64,000 bases of DNA from Pedobacter chinensis. GTDB lineage: Bacteria > Bacteroidota > Bacteroidia > Sphingobacteriales > Sphingobacteriaceae. How positions within the stretch are numbered: position 1 is the first letter of the stretch; every line of letters starts with the position of its first letter. The notes beneath the pieces are model-generated. The model ran no database searches. It was not told the DNA's origin and worked only from the letters and a program-made list of their open reading frames with translations. Of the stretch, positions 26,935 to 34,798 are shown in pieces. Where the stretch lies: the NCBI RefSeq assembly GCF_003339865.1, contig NZ_QPKV01000002.1, positions 248,001 to 312,000 on the forward strand. The letters run 5' to 3'. The position numbers and the translations under genes were made by a program.

Positions 26935-27192
26935 TAAGCTTTTCAGTCGATTTCATGAGGTGTAATTTTAAGCTCAATATGTAAAATCCCGCTACTAGCT
27001 GCTACAAAACGTGCATAGGTACTTGTTAATATTATTCTTTTTTACTATTTTTAACTTATAGGATTTGCAACCATTATTAATTAAAAAAAAGGTGCGTTAT
27101 TCGGGGAGTTCGAATTTCAAAGCCACTCTAAGATATTGCAAACGTTGATTTTTACACTAGGTGTAAATCCCAGCGGGATCACGAAAATTCAA

Positions 27193-27229
27193 AAACCATC
27201 TTTATTTAATTTAAAGGTGGTTTTTTGTT
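27193..27229 (+). terminator. Rho-independent terminator
   Basis: Stem AAACCATCTTTA (27193-27204) with TAAAGGTGGTTT (27212-27223), one G-U pair in RNA, followed by a T-rich run (TTTGTTTTT). It is the first strong stop after the RND operon. The intervening 26935-27190 holds no gene that I can support. Confidence 0.7.
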
Positions 27230-27358
27230 TTTGCAGTATTTCGTAATCGTGCTTATAATTGAATAAAAACTCTTTTTGTGTTAATCTTTACCGGACGATT
27301 GAAATTGCTTTCCGTTGGATAAATTTTATAAATATTCATTAAAGAGATTAGTAAGGCC

Positions 27359-27393
27359 AGGCCAACAACATACAATTTGCTTATTGTTGGCCT
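27359..27393. terminator. 10-bp hairpin, possible terminator
   Basis: AGGCCAACAA (27359-27368) pairs with TTGTTGGCCT (27384-27393) across a 15-nt loop. It lies just past the stop of the leftward lipoprotein pseudogene at 27437. A terminator role is plausible but no T run follows. Confidence 0.4.
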
Positions 27394-27436
27394 TCGCCTA
27401 TTCAACAAAACATTATTAATTGTCTATTTGTTGAGA

Positions 27437-27968
27437 TTACTTTCGGTCTGCAACAATTTCAATATCCTCAACTACGTGATTTTGAAAAAAAGATCTAACC
27501 GCGGGTGTCCATGATACTTTATTTTTAATCACAAACGCATCGACTTCTTCAGCTTCCAATGGCTTTTTAAAAAAAAATATTGAGCAAAACAGGTGTTTTT
27601 TTGAGTTCAAGTTTGCGATGAATGCTCAAATCATTTTCAAGTTTAAGTCTAATACCCCTAACCTCTTTTTCGTATGGAGGGTAAGAAGACATGGTGCCGT
27701 AACTCAGCACAGGCAATTCGAGCATGTCTAAAAGCCTATCCAGCGGCTTATTTTTGTAAGCTTCCTTCCTGTCGACAAAATTTTTAACCAGATAGCCCAA
27801 TGAGTCATTTTTAAAGTTCTCCCATTTGCCATAGGGTGTTATGTTTCGCTGTAAACTATCTGAAACTACCGTATCTGTATGGCGTAATTCCGAATTGTTT
27901 TGTTATTCCTTTGGTGCGTTATTACACCCAACAAAAAGTAGTGCTAACAATAATATATTAATTTTCAT
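27437..27968 (-). pseudogene. Lipoprotein pseudogene: in-frame stop plus frameshift
   Basis: Reading leftward from ATG 27968 gives a lipoprotein start (MKINILLLALLFVGCNNAPKE), then a TAA near codon 22. The same frame continues open through SELRHTDTVVSDSLQRNI, TPYGKWENFKNDSLGYLVK and RLLDMLELPVLSYGTMSSYPP to LLNIFF. There, a run of nine T bases shifts the frame. Removing one T continues it as KKPLEAEEVDAFVIKNKVSWTP to a stop at 27437. The family is unknown. Two lesions suggest decay, though the homopolymer one could be a sequencing error. A 40-codon ORF lies just upstream. Confidence 0.6.
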
Positions 27969-27974
27969 CTTTTA

Positions 27975-28097
27975 TTAATCTGGACAGTCTGAAATTTGAT
28001 ATTTTAAAACGCCGTTTTCTGTATTGGTACTTACGCCAACACTGCTGAAACTAAATACGTAGTCGATTTCCTGAAAATATATATCAAAATGTTCCAT
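27975..28097 (-). CDS. Possible 40-residue small protein
   Basis: A short ORF (MEHFDIYFQEIDYVFSF, ending SDCPD) ends 6 bp before the lipoprotein pseudogene start on the same strand. The composition is protein-like and there is an in-frame stop upstream. It has no recognisable domain, so it may be a real small gene or a remnant. The rest of the gap up to 28423 shows nothing I can support. Confidence 0.3.
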   Translation of the reverse strand: MEHFDIYFQEIDYVFSFSSVGVSTNTENGVLKYQISDCPD

Positions 28098-28423
28098 CTT
28101 TAGTATAAATTAAAAAACAGTTAGTTTATTGATTCCTACACAAATCTGTGCTGTGGTTAGCCGAACAGGCAGAAATTTCAGTATAAAGCTAATATATTAT
28201 GATTTAAGTGCCATTATTTTCTCTCAATCTTTAATAAACCATAGCTTACCGATATCTGTAAAAACGAATAAATGGTTATTGGCAACGTTTTTAGATATCT
28301 ATATCATCAGGTTCACACTTTTCAAAACCATCTTATCGAATGTAGTTTCTTTAATTATTTAAACAGTTTGTCATATCTAGAAACAAAAATACTATTCCTT
28401 GTATCAAAGTATCAAAAAGATTA

Positions 28424-28669
28424 TTGCTCAATGAATCTGCAAGCAATCTTAAAAAAATGAGGGCTATTGCTTCTGATTGGGCTCGATATGATGGTAATTA
28501 TGACCACATCCAATCTAACAGAACATTTACCCGTAACCTTGAAGATCTCGGTATTGAGCATGAAGCAGAAGAATACCGTGGTACGCCCTGGAATAAAACC
28601 TGGACAGATGATGGACGATTTTATACCCGTGTTCTGCCCTTTCTGAACCGATATTTAGTGTTTGAATAA
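28424..28669 (+). pseudogene. Truncated C-terminal fragment of an alpha/beta-hydrolase
   Basis: The 81 residues KKMRAIASDWARYDGNYDHIQSNRTF and LEDLGIEHEAEEYRGTPWNKTW followed by RFYTRVLPFLNRYLVFE look like the end of an esterase of the FrmB/esterase-D type, including the usual last strand before the closing helix. The nucleophile and N-terminal 200 residues are missing, and no matching frame is seen upstream. It is therefore a remnant, not a working gene. Confidence 0.6.
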
Positions 28670-28700
28670 TTCCATTCATATTAACCCAATCTGTTTCTAT

Positions 28701-29294
28701 TTAAGTTCCAACATTGCCTGTTTTGACTTCTCCTGCTCGTTTATAATTAGCAACGATAACCCCGCCTGGTGTGACAATGCTCTCTGTTAATGTAAATGCT
28801 GCCGGAATCGGACCGTTATCAAACAACTTTTTTCCTTTGCCAAGCGTTAACGGATGAATTTTGAGGCGTAGTTCATCTACCAGATCATTCTTAAATAGCA
28901 ATTGAATAAGTTTACCACTGCCCCAAACGTGAATATCAGAACCTGCTGAATTCTTGATTTTTTTGATATCTGCAACACTTTTGATGAATACAGAATTTTT
29001 CCAATCTGATTTTTTCATGGTCTTTGAAAAGACATATTTTGTCCCTTCATTAATACCTGGCCAAAAATCAGCATGTTCAGGCCAATAGTCGGCCCAAATC
29101 TCAAATGTTTTTCTACCCAAAAGATAATCTGCAGGAGTCAACTCTTTTTCCAGCACCTTGTCGTAAACTTCGTCTTCGTAAGGCGCTGTCCAACCACCAT
29201 ATTTGAAACCGCCTGATGTATCCTCTTCAGGTCCACCTGGTGCCTGTATTACTCCATCTAATGTGATCATTGATAAGACGATTATTTTTCTCAT
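28701..29294 (-). CDS. RibD C-terminal/dihydrofolate-reductase-like protein
   Basis: A 197-residue protein of the DHFR-like RibD C-terminal family: MRKIIVLSMITLDGVIQAPGG, LLGRKTFEIWADYWPEH, IHVWGSGKLIQLLFKNDLVDELRLKIHPLTLGKGKKLF. Such proteins bind NADPH, but most stand-alone members have no proven substrate. The start at 29294 is chosen because family proteins begin at MRKIIV; the open 23 residues before it look non-coding. It lies alone in a decayed region. Confidence 0.8.
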   Translation of the reverse strand: MRKIIVLSMITLDGVIQAPGGPEEDTSGGFKYGGWTAPYEDEVYDKVLEKELTPADYLLGRKTFEIWADYWPEHADFWPGINEGTKYVFSKTMKKSDWKNSVFIKSVADIKKIKNSAGSDIHVWGSGKLIQLLFKNDLVDELRLKIHPLTLGKGKKLFDNGPIPAAFTLTESIVTPGGVIVANYKRAGEVKTGNVGT

Positions 29295-29529
29295 AATAAC
29301 TGGTTTTATTACAATATAAATTTCGTCAACAATAATGTGCCATTTACGGTGCAATTGTGACAATCATGATGGCTAAATGCGAAAACTGTAAATAGAATAA
29401 GTTGTTACTCTAAAAAAGAAAAAAGAGTAAAACCATAAAATTGAATATGGAGTATCAAGGAAATAATTTGGATCATCAGCATACATCTGGTTTAGTATTC
29501 TGTAGATGAGCTTACTACACTTTAAGCAA

Positions 29530-29564
29530 CAAGGCCGCCTCAAATAAATGCTGAAGCGGCCTTG
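29530..29564 (-). terminator. Terminator of the susCD-like operon
   Basis: CAAGGCCGC (29530-29538) pairs with GCGGCCTTG (29556-29564), 20 bp past the SusD-like stop on the leftward strand. The strong GC stem fits a terminator; the T run after it is weak. Confidence 0.55.
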
Positions 29565-29584
29565 TCTCTAATATAACAATATGT

Positions 29585-31018
29585 TTAGTTTACATCAAAC
29601 CATAACCTGGTGGTTAACAGATCTGCTCCCTGACTGGCAACTGCATTTTTGTAACTCTGCCCGTTTAAAGATTGTTCAGTTCCGGGATAAATAAAACGAA
29701 CGGGAATTTGTCCATTCAATACTGTATTTACCGATGCCGTTAATTGAGGATAATCAAGTCTGCGCCTTTCTGTCCAGGCTTCCAACCCTTGCCCAAATAA
29801 AGCAATCCATTTTTGTTCGCCAATTGACTTTTTATAATTCGATGCATTATATTGCACCGAAGCCTGAGTCAGATAAGTTGCTATCTGGGTATCAGAAATG
29901 CCGAACTGTTTCAACGATGCTGTAATTCCCTGTTGATATAAATCAGCTGCATCTTCTGTGGTCAACCCTCTGGCGGCCGCTTCTGCCCGATCAAATAATA
30001 ATTCTGCATAACTAAAAATTACAGCCGGCGATTGGGCCGCCAGAAAATATGTACCTGGTTTGGATGTCTTTGCAAAACCAAGATTACTCGCTTCAGAATT
30101 GGTTAAGCCATTAGGCAAACCCACATATTCTTCTGGTGTAGCAGTTTGCGTTTTACTGGCGTAAACCGGTAAACGTGGGTCATTTAAACTAAATAATTTA
30201 TCTACAATTGTTTTGCTGATTCGATAATCGTCTCTTGTATCAAACTGAGCACTAACCGGATTTTGTTGTGGAGATATTTGATAAATCAGCTGTGCAATTT
30301 CTGTATTATCACTTATATAAAGATCGCCATCGCTTTTAATCTCATCTAAAACCTGTTTTGCCTTAGCAGGTTCTCTGTCAGCAATACGAAGTGCGATTCT
30401 CAACCTTAGCGAATTGGCGAATTTCTTCCATTTGGTAATGTTTCCATTATAAATGTTATCACCTGCAATTGCTTTTCCTGCTGGATCCAATGCAGTTTTT
30501 GCAGCTTTGAGGTCTTCCAACAAACCAAAATAAACATCTTTTTGTTTATCATACGCAGGCGTGATGAATTCGTTCAACTTTCCAGCCTGACTGTACGGAA
30601 TATCACCATAGGCATCGGTAAGCAAAAGGAATGACCATGATCTTAATGTCAAGGCCACGCCTTTATAATTTGGGTTATCAGTATTATTTCCAATTTCAAT
30701 AATCTTGTTAAACCCGGTAATACTTTGCGAATATAAAGTTGACCACAAGGCGGTAAAACTACTATTGGAATAAATGAATCGATCTTCTTCAGTATATTGA
30801 ACCTTTGCCCAATGTTGCGCAAAAAGCAAACTGGAATTCATATTATTAGTTGTGCCCCAATAAGCATCTGTAGTATTTTTAATAGCAGCAGTTAAAAGAT
30901 AATCGGGTTGCGCATTTTCAGTAGCATTGGGATTGATGTTTACTTTATCAAGCTCTTTACCGCAAGATGCCAATAAAAGAGATGATAAAATGAATGTATA
31001 TATGATGTTCTTTTTCAT
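29585..31018 (-). CDS. SusD/RagB-family nutrient-binding lipoprotein
   Basis: A 477-residue outer-membrane lipoprotein with lipobox LLLASCGKE. The SusD-like_2 pattern is visible: NPNATENAQPDYLLTAAIKNT, LRSWSFLLLTDAYGDIPYSQAGK, KWKKFANSLRLRIALRIADREPAKA and EQKWIALFGQGLEAWTERRRLDYP. It forms the surface lid of the TonB-dependent transporter encoded 10 bp upstream. The sequence does not give the ligand, but the SAM riboswitch ahead of the operon suggests a sulfur or methionine-related nutrient rather than a glycan. Confidence 0.9.
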   Translation of the reverse strand: MKKNIIYTFILSSLLLASCGKELDKVNINPNATENAQPDYLLTAAIKNTTDAYWGTTNNMNSSLLFAQHWAKVQYTEEDRFIYSNSSFTALWSTLYSQSITGFNKIIEIGNNTDNPNYKGVALTLRSWSFLLLTDAYGDIPYSQAGKLNEFITPAYDKQKDVYFGLLEDLKAAKTALDPAGKAIAGDNIYNGNITKWKKFANSLRLRIALRIADREPAKAKQVLDEIKSDGDLYISDNTEIAQLIYQISPQQNPVSAQFDTRDDYRISKTIVDKLFSLNDPRLPVYASKTQTATPEEYVGLPNGLTNSEASNLGFAKTSKPGTYFLAAQSPAVIFSYAELLFDRAEAAARGLTTEDAADLYQQGITASLKQFGISDTQIATYLTQASVQYNASNYKKSIGEQKWIALFGQGLEAWTERRRLDYPQLTASVNTVLNGQIPVRFIYPGTEQSLNGQSYKNAVASQGADLLTTRLWFDVN

Positions 31019-31028
31019 GATGGGAAGA

Positions 31029-34000
31029 TTAAAATTTGATGTTCAGATTTATTCCGTAAGTACGTGTTGTCGGGTTTGAAAGACTTTCCAAACCCTGGCC
31101 GTTGCCTGTATTAAAAGCAACTTCCGGATCTATATCAGTAACATTACGGTGAAGAATAGCTAAGTTTCTGCCAACTAAAGCAACCGATACGGCTTGTAAA
31201 CTCAACGGACGAATCCATTTTGCAGGTAAATTGTAGCTCAATTTAATTTCTCGAAGCTTTACATAGGAAGCATCAAAGATATTGGCTTCATCAATTGTAC
31301 GGAAAGATTTATAATACGTTTGCGCCGGAAGGATTTTTTCATTACGTTTTCCGTCAGCAGTTACGCCATCGAAAATCATTCCATCATCATAAACGGTTAC
31401 ACCTGATGGAGCAGTAGCACCATCGGCTAATCTAACCGTTCCATTTGCTTTTACATTTCCTGGGTAATAATAGGAAATACCGCCAAATTCTGCACCTCTT
31501 CCGGGTAATGTAGAAGCCAGCACGCCAGTGTAAGTACCTGTGGCATAAGTTCCATTATAAATTGAACCACCAAAACTGGCATCAATTAATACCCCTAAAC
31601 TAATTCCTTTATAGCTGAATGTATTTGAAATTCCTCCAATCCAATCCGGAGTATATTTACCTAGAACTTTTTTGGTTGGATCAGTTTGTGGCGTTCCTGT
31701 AGCATTTACCACAATATTTCCATTCGCATCTCTTAAAAATGCATTCCCGAAAAGTGTTCCGTATGGCTGGCCAACAGCTGCAATTACCTGAGCAGAATTT
31801 GTAGCAACCACATAATTTTGCAATAAACCTGCCTTATCAAGTTCTATTACCCTGCTCCTGTTCGCGGCATAATTTACATCGATATCCCAGGTAAATTGTT
31901 TTTTAACTGGTGTGATCCCTAACTGTACCTCTATACCTTTATTGTTGATTTTTCCTGCATTAAGCAGTTTCGAGCGAAAACCCGTGCTCTGGCTAACATC
32001 TACACTCAGAATCTGATCGTAACTGTTCGTGTTATATAAACTTACATCAAAACGAAGTCGTTTATTGAACAAAACCGCTTCAGCACCTAATTCTGATGAA
32101 GTAGTTGTTTCGGGTTTTAAATCTGGATTAAGGTCGGTTGTGGAGGCAGTGAGCTGTGGATTACTTCCAAATGGCGCTCCGAAAACATAAGTATTGATTA
32201 AGCGGTATGGATCAGCATCTTTACCTACCTTCGACCAGCCACCACGTATTTTCGCATAATCCAGGATATCGCTCTTAATATCAAAAGCCTCTGTAAGCAC
32301 CAGACTTCCGTTAAAAGATGGATAAAAATATGATCGGTTTTGAGCTGGCAATGTTGATGACCAATCGTTGCGGGCAGTTACGTTAGCAAAAAGATAATTT
32401 CTAAATCCAATTTGCGCTGATGCGTATCCGCTGTAAGATTTAAGCCGGCTATAATTGTTTGATGAAGTTAAGGGATCTCTTGAATTGTTTAATGTATATA
32501 AACCTGCAACGGCTAATCTTGGTGCACTCTGATCGTTTTGTTCGATATAACGCGAACGAATATTACTTCCCAATAACGCCTCCAGGCTGAAATCATCATT
32601 TAATTGTTTGGCATAGCTTAAGGTTGCATCAGTATTATTTTCATTTACCGTAAAAGCACTTTCCGTGTAAGATCCGAATGGCGTACCGTTTGTGCCATAA
32701 GCTATCTTAATTTTACGGCGATCATTATAATAATCTGTTCCCGAACGGAAGTTAAAGTTCAGGCCGTCAATAATATTGTAGTTCAAGCCAATACTTCCTA
32801 TTAATCTGTTTCTGTTTTGCGATACCGTATTTTCATAAGCCACCCAATAAGGATTGCTGTAATAACTATTGTTCCAATTGAAAGTATTTCCATTTTCATC
32901 CAAATAATTTTTCAACTGATTAATATCCACTTGCCTGCCAAACCAGGTAAACTGTAACATGGTACTTGTAGATCTTGAACCACCTGTTCCCGGCAGATTA
33001 TCAGAACCAAGCTTACTATAATTTGCATTGGCTGTAATGCTCAACTTCGGGGTTATGCGTAATGTTGTATTTAGTGTAAAAGAGTTTTTCCCTTGTCCTG
33101 AATTTGGTATTACGCCTACCTGCTTTAAGTTGTTGTAAGAAAAACGGTAATCGAATTTCTCGTTGGCATCCTCTATAGCGATACCATTAGTTAAAGAATA
33201 ACCTGTTTCAAAAAAATCTCTCACATTGTTTGGGTGTGCCACAAACGGAACAGCTACTCCTTTCGAAAAAAACTGAGGAATCAATCTGCCATCCATTCTT
33301 GGCCCCCAGCTTTCATCAACACCATCATTTGTGCCCGCACCTTTTCCGTCAACATAGCTAAACTTTCCTTCTGAACCCTGACCGAACACATCCTGATATT
33401 TTGGCAAGGTTAACAGACTTTCTAAAACAGTATTAGAATTTAAGGTAACGCCTAATCCTTTTTTTGATTTACCCGATTTGGTTTTGATAATGATAACACC
33501 AGCAGCAGCTCTGGAACCATATAAAGCGGCAGCATTTGGGCCTTTTAAAACACTTATTGATTCTATATCATTTGCGTTGATATCAGAAATGGTATTTGCA
33601 TAATCTCTGGCTCCGGCAGAATTGAGTTGTGAATTATCTACAGGAATCCCGTCTACCACAAAAAGTGGTTGATTGTTTCCTGAGATAGAGGTTTCGCCGC
33701 GAATAACCACCCTGGAAGAACCCATATCACCCTGGCTATTGGTAACCCTAACGCCTGCTACTTTACCTGCGAGCGCATTTACCAGATTAGTTTCCTTTGC
33801 CTCGGCCAAACTTTCGCCTTTCAGCTCCTGAACGGCATATCCCAGCGATTTCTTTTGTCTGGAAATCCCCAACGCGGTTACCACAACTTCATCAAGTGCA
33901 TTATCGCCATCATTTAAAGTTATAGTCAACGTTTTAGAGTTTTCCGTTACTTCAATTTCTTTGGTTGAAAACCCGATGTAAGAAAAAACCAATATACTTT

Positions 34001-34202
34001 TCCCTGATATTGAAATGGTAAATAAACCATCATTGTTAGTGGTAACAGCTTGTTTTGTGCCCTTAACAAATACGGAAACACCGGGTAATGTTTCACCTGA
34101 AGGGCCCTTAACGGTACCCGATATGGTTATATTTTGGGCACGAACGAATTGTGAAAGCAGGAGCAAAAAGAATATTGCCGGTAGCTTAATTTTCTTGAAC
34201 AT
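31029..34202 (-). CDS. SusC/RagA-family TonB-dependent transporter
   Basis: A 1057-residue outer-membrane barrel that imports a nutrient using TonB energy. After the signal peptide (ending FVRAQ) come a carboxypeptidase-like domain (ITISGTVKGPSGETLPGVSVFVKGT), the TonB box region (DEVVVTALGISRQKKSLGYAVQEL), the plug (NALAGKVAGVRVTNSQGDMGSSRVVIRG, LFVVDGIPVDN, SISVLKGPNAAALYGSRAAAGVIIIKTK) and a barrel ending in TYGINLNIKF. It is complete. It is preceded by a SAM-I riboswitch and a short leader ORF, an uncommon control for this family. Confidence 0.93.
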   Translation of the reverse strand: MFKKIKLPAIFFLLLLSQFVRAQNITISGTVKGPSGETLPGVSVFVKGTKQAVTTNNDGLFTISISGKSILVFSYIGFSTKEIEVTENSKTLTITLNDGDNALDEVVVTALGISRQKKSLGYAVQELKGESLAEAKETNLVNALAGKVAGVRVTNSQGDMGSSRVVIRGETSISGNNQPLFVVDGIPVDNSQLNSAGARDYANTISDINANDIESISVLKGPNAAALYGSRAAAGVIIIKTKSGKSKKGLGVTLNSNTVLESLLTLPKYQDVFGQGSEGKFSYVDGKGAGTNDGVDESWGPRMDGRLIPQFFSKGVAVPFVAHPNNVRDFFETGYSLTNGIAIEDANEKFDYRFSYNNLKQVGVIPNSGQGKNSFTLNTTLRITPKLSITANANYSKLGSDNLPGTGGSRSTSTMLQFTWFGRQVDINQLKNYLDENGNTFNWNNSYYSNPYWVAYENTVSQNRNRLIGSIGLNYNIIDGLNFNFRSGTDYYNDRRKIKIAYGTNGTPFGSYTESAFTVNENNTDATLSYAKQLNDDFSLEALLGSNIRSRYIEQNDQSAPRLAVAGLYTLNNSRDPLTSSNNYSRLKSYSGYASAQIGFRNYLFANVTARNDWSSTLPAQNRSYFYPSFNGSLVLTEAFDIKSDILDYAKIRGGWSKVGKDADPYRLINTYVFGAPFGSNPQLTASTTDLNPDLKPETTTSSELGAEAVLFNKRLRFDVSLYNTNSYDQILSVDVSQSTGFRSKLLNAGKINNKGIEVQLGITPVKKQFTWDIDVNYAANRSRVIELDKAGLLQNYVVATNSAQVIAAVGQPYGTLFGNAFLRDANGNIVVNATGTPQTDPTKKVLGKYTPDWIGGISNTFSYKGISLGVLIDASFGGSIYNGTYATGTYTGVLASTLPGRGAEFGGISYYYPGNVKANGTVRLADGATAPSGVTVYDDGMIFDGVTADGKRNEKILPAQTYYKSFRTIDEANIFDASYVKLREIKLSYNLPAKWIRPLSLQAVSVALVGRNLAILHRNVTDIDPEVAFNTGNGQGLESLSNPTTRTYGINLNIKF

Positions 34203-34348
34203 AATTGGGATTGAATTAATGATTAGTTAAAGCGCATGTAAAAAATCAGGGCAAAGCAATTCCACTTCGCTTTTTTAGCGATTTTTTTATTTGCATGAAT
34301 AATTAATTTATTTTGGAATGAAAGCTTTGGTATTGGTTGTTATTTACA

Positions 34349-34435
34349 TCAACAAATACCAGGGCACATTCGAAAGTTTAAACAGGTTTTTGAAATACCT
34401 AATTGAATTGATTTTTGCTCGTTAGTTTTTTTCAT
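34349..34435 (-). CDS. Candidate 28-residue cysteine-containing leader peptide
   Basis: This small ORF begins MKKTNEQKSIQLGISKT and ends CLNFRMCPGIC, with cysteines at 18, 24 and 28. It lies between the riboswitch terminator (34491) and the SusC start (34202) on the same strand. The Cys near and at the end could make ribosome stalling sensitive to cysteine supply, and this would be a second sulfur-linked control. This is inference from position and content; the ORF could be fortuitous in AT-rich leader DNA. Confidence 0.35.
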   Translation of the reverse strand: MKKTNEQKSIQLGISKTCLNFRMCPGIC

Positions 34436-34490
34436 CAGAATTTAATTTTAGCTGTAAATCAATACTTATCAATCAAGTGCAAGTGGCTTA

Positions 34491-34522
34491 TAAAAAAAGC
34501 ACTCCCGTAAATCAGGAGTGCT
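34491..34522 (-). terminator. Riboswitch expression-platform terminator
   Basis: On the minus strand a stem AGCACTCC/GGAGTGCT is followed by seven T bases (the A run at 34492-34498 on the plus strand). It follows the SAM-I aptamer by a few bases, the classic OFF-switch layout: SAM bound means transcription stops. Confidence 0.8.
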
Positions 34523-34530
34523 CTCATATA

Positions 34531-34662
34531 TTATCATTAATAATTTTGCATTCAACTGACTTAACTACCCCAAATATTTTGGGATGGAATTAGCACCATA
34601 CCCTATTTAAGGCTGGTTGCTAAGGTTTCATAGGGCCATTCCCTCCACCTTTCTTGATAAGT
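34531..34662 (-). ncRNA. SAM-I (S-box) riboswitch upstream of susCD-like genes
   Basis: On the minus strand the S-box core is clear: TTATCAAGAAAGGTGGAGGG at 34660 downward, then TGGCCC, ATGAAACCTTAGCAACC, and GGTGCTAATTCCATCC. The P1 helix is TTATCA (34660-34655) pairing with TGATAA (34536-34531). It binds S-adenosylmethionine and normally shuts off methionine or sulfur genes. Here the downstream genes are a SusC/SusD pair, so the transporter should be made when SAM is low. Confidence 0.9.
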
Positions 34663-34680
34663 ATTTTAAAATAACTGGCG

Positions 34681-34688
34681 CAAAGATA
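34681..34688 (-). promoter_or_regulatory. -7 promoter box of the riboswitch-susCD transcript
   Basis: On the minus strand TATCTTTG matches TAnnTTTG exactly and lies about 20 bp upstream of the riboswitch 5' end, so transcription would begin near 34674. Confidence 0.6.
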
Positions 34689-34708
34689 GTATAAAAATCA
34701 AATAGTCT

Positions 34709-34728
34709 ATAAAATCTATAGATTTTAT
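34709..34728. promoter_or_regulatory. Perfect 20-bp palindrome between divergent promoters
   Basis: ATAAAATCTA joined to TAGATTTTAT without a spacer. It lies about 35-54 bp upstream of the inferred susC transcript start and about 33 bp before the -7 box of the divergent thioredoxin gene. This is an ideal place for a dimeric regulator acting on both promoters. Confidence 0.5.
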
Positions 34729-34760
34729 TTAAAAAATTTTTACTTAGCCAATTTGATGCT

Positions 34761-34768
34761 TACCTTTG
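34761..34768 (+). promoter_or_regulatory. -7 promoter box of the TlpA-like gene
   Basis: TACCTTTG matches TAnnTTTG and sits 31 bp before the chosen ATG at 34799. It overlaps the longer open frame that starts at 34766, which argues that the longer start is not used. Confidence 0.55.
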
Positions 34769-34798
34769 CTGGTATCATCCAATAGATTAGATCATCCC

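Noticed and set aside
27090..27190. tRNA-like text (GTTCGAAT, and a CAGCGGGATCACG end) suggesting a tRNA or att remnant
   Set aside because: The would-be T-arm does not pair, and no anticodon arm or acceptor stem can be built around it.
28129..28362. 77-codon rightward ORF in the gap before the esterase fragment
   Set aside because: It is rich in Ile, Leu and Lys in the way of random AT-rich DNA, has no domain, and no promoter-like box.
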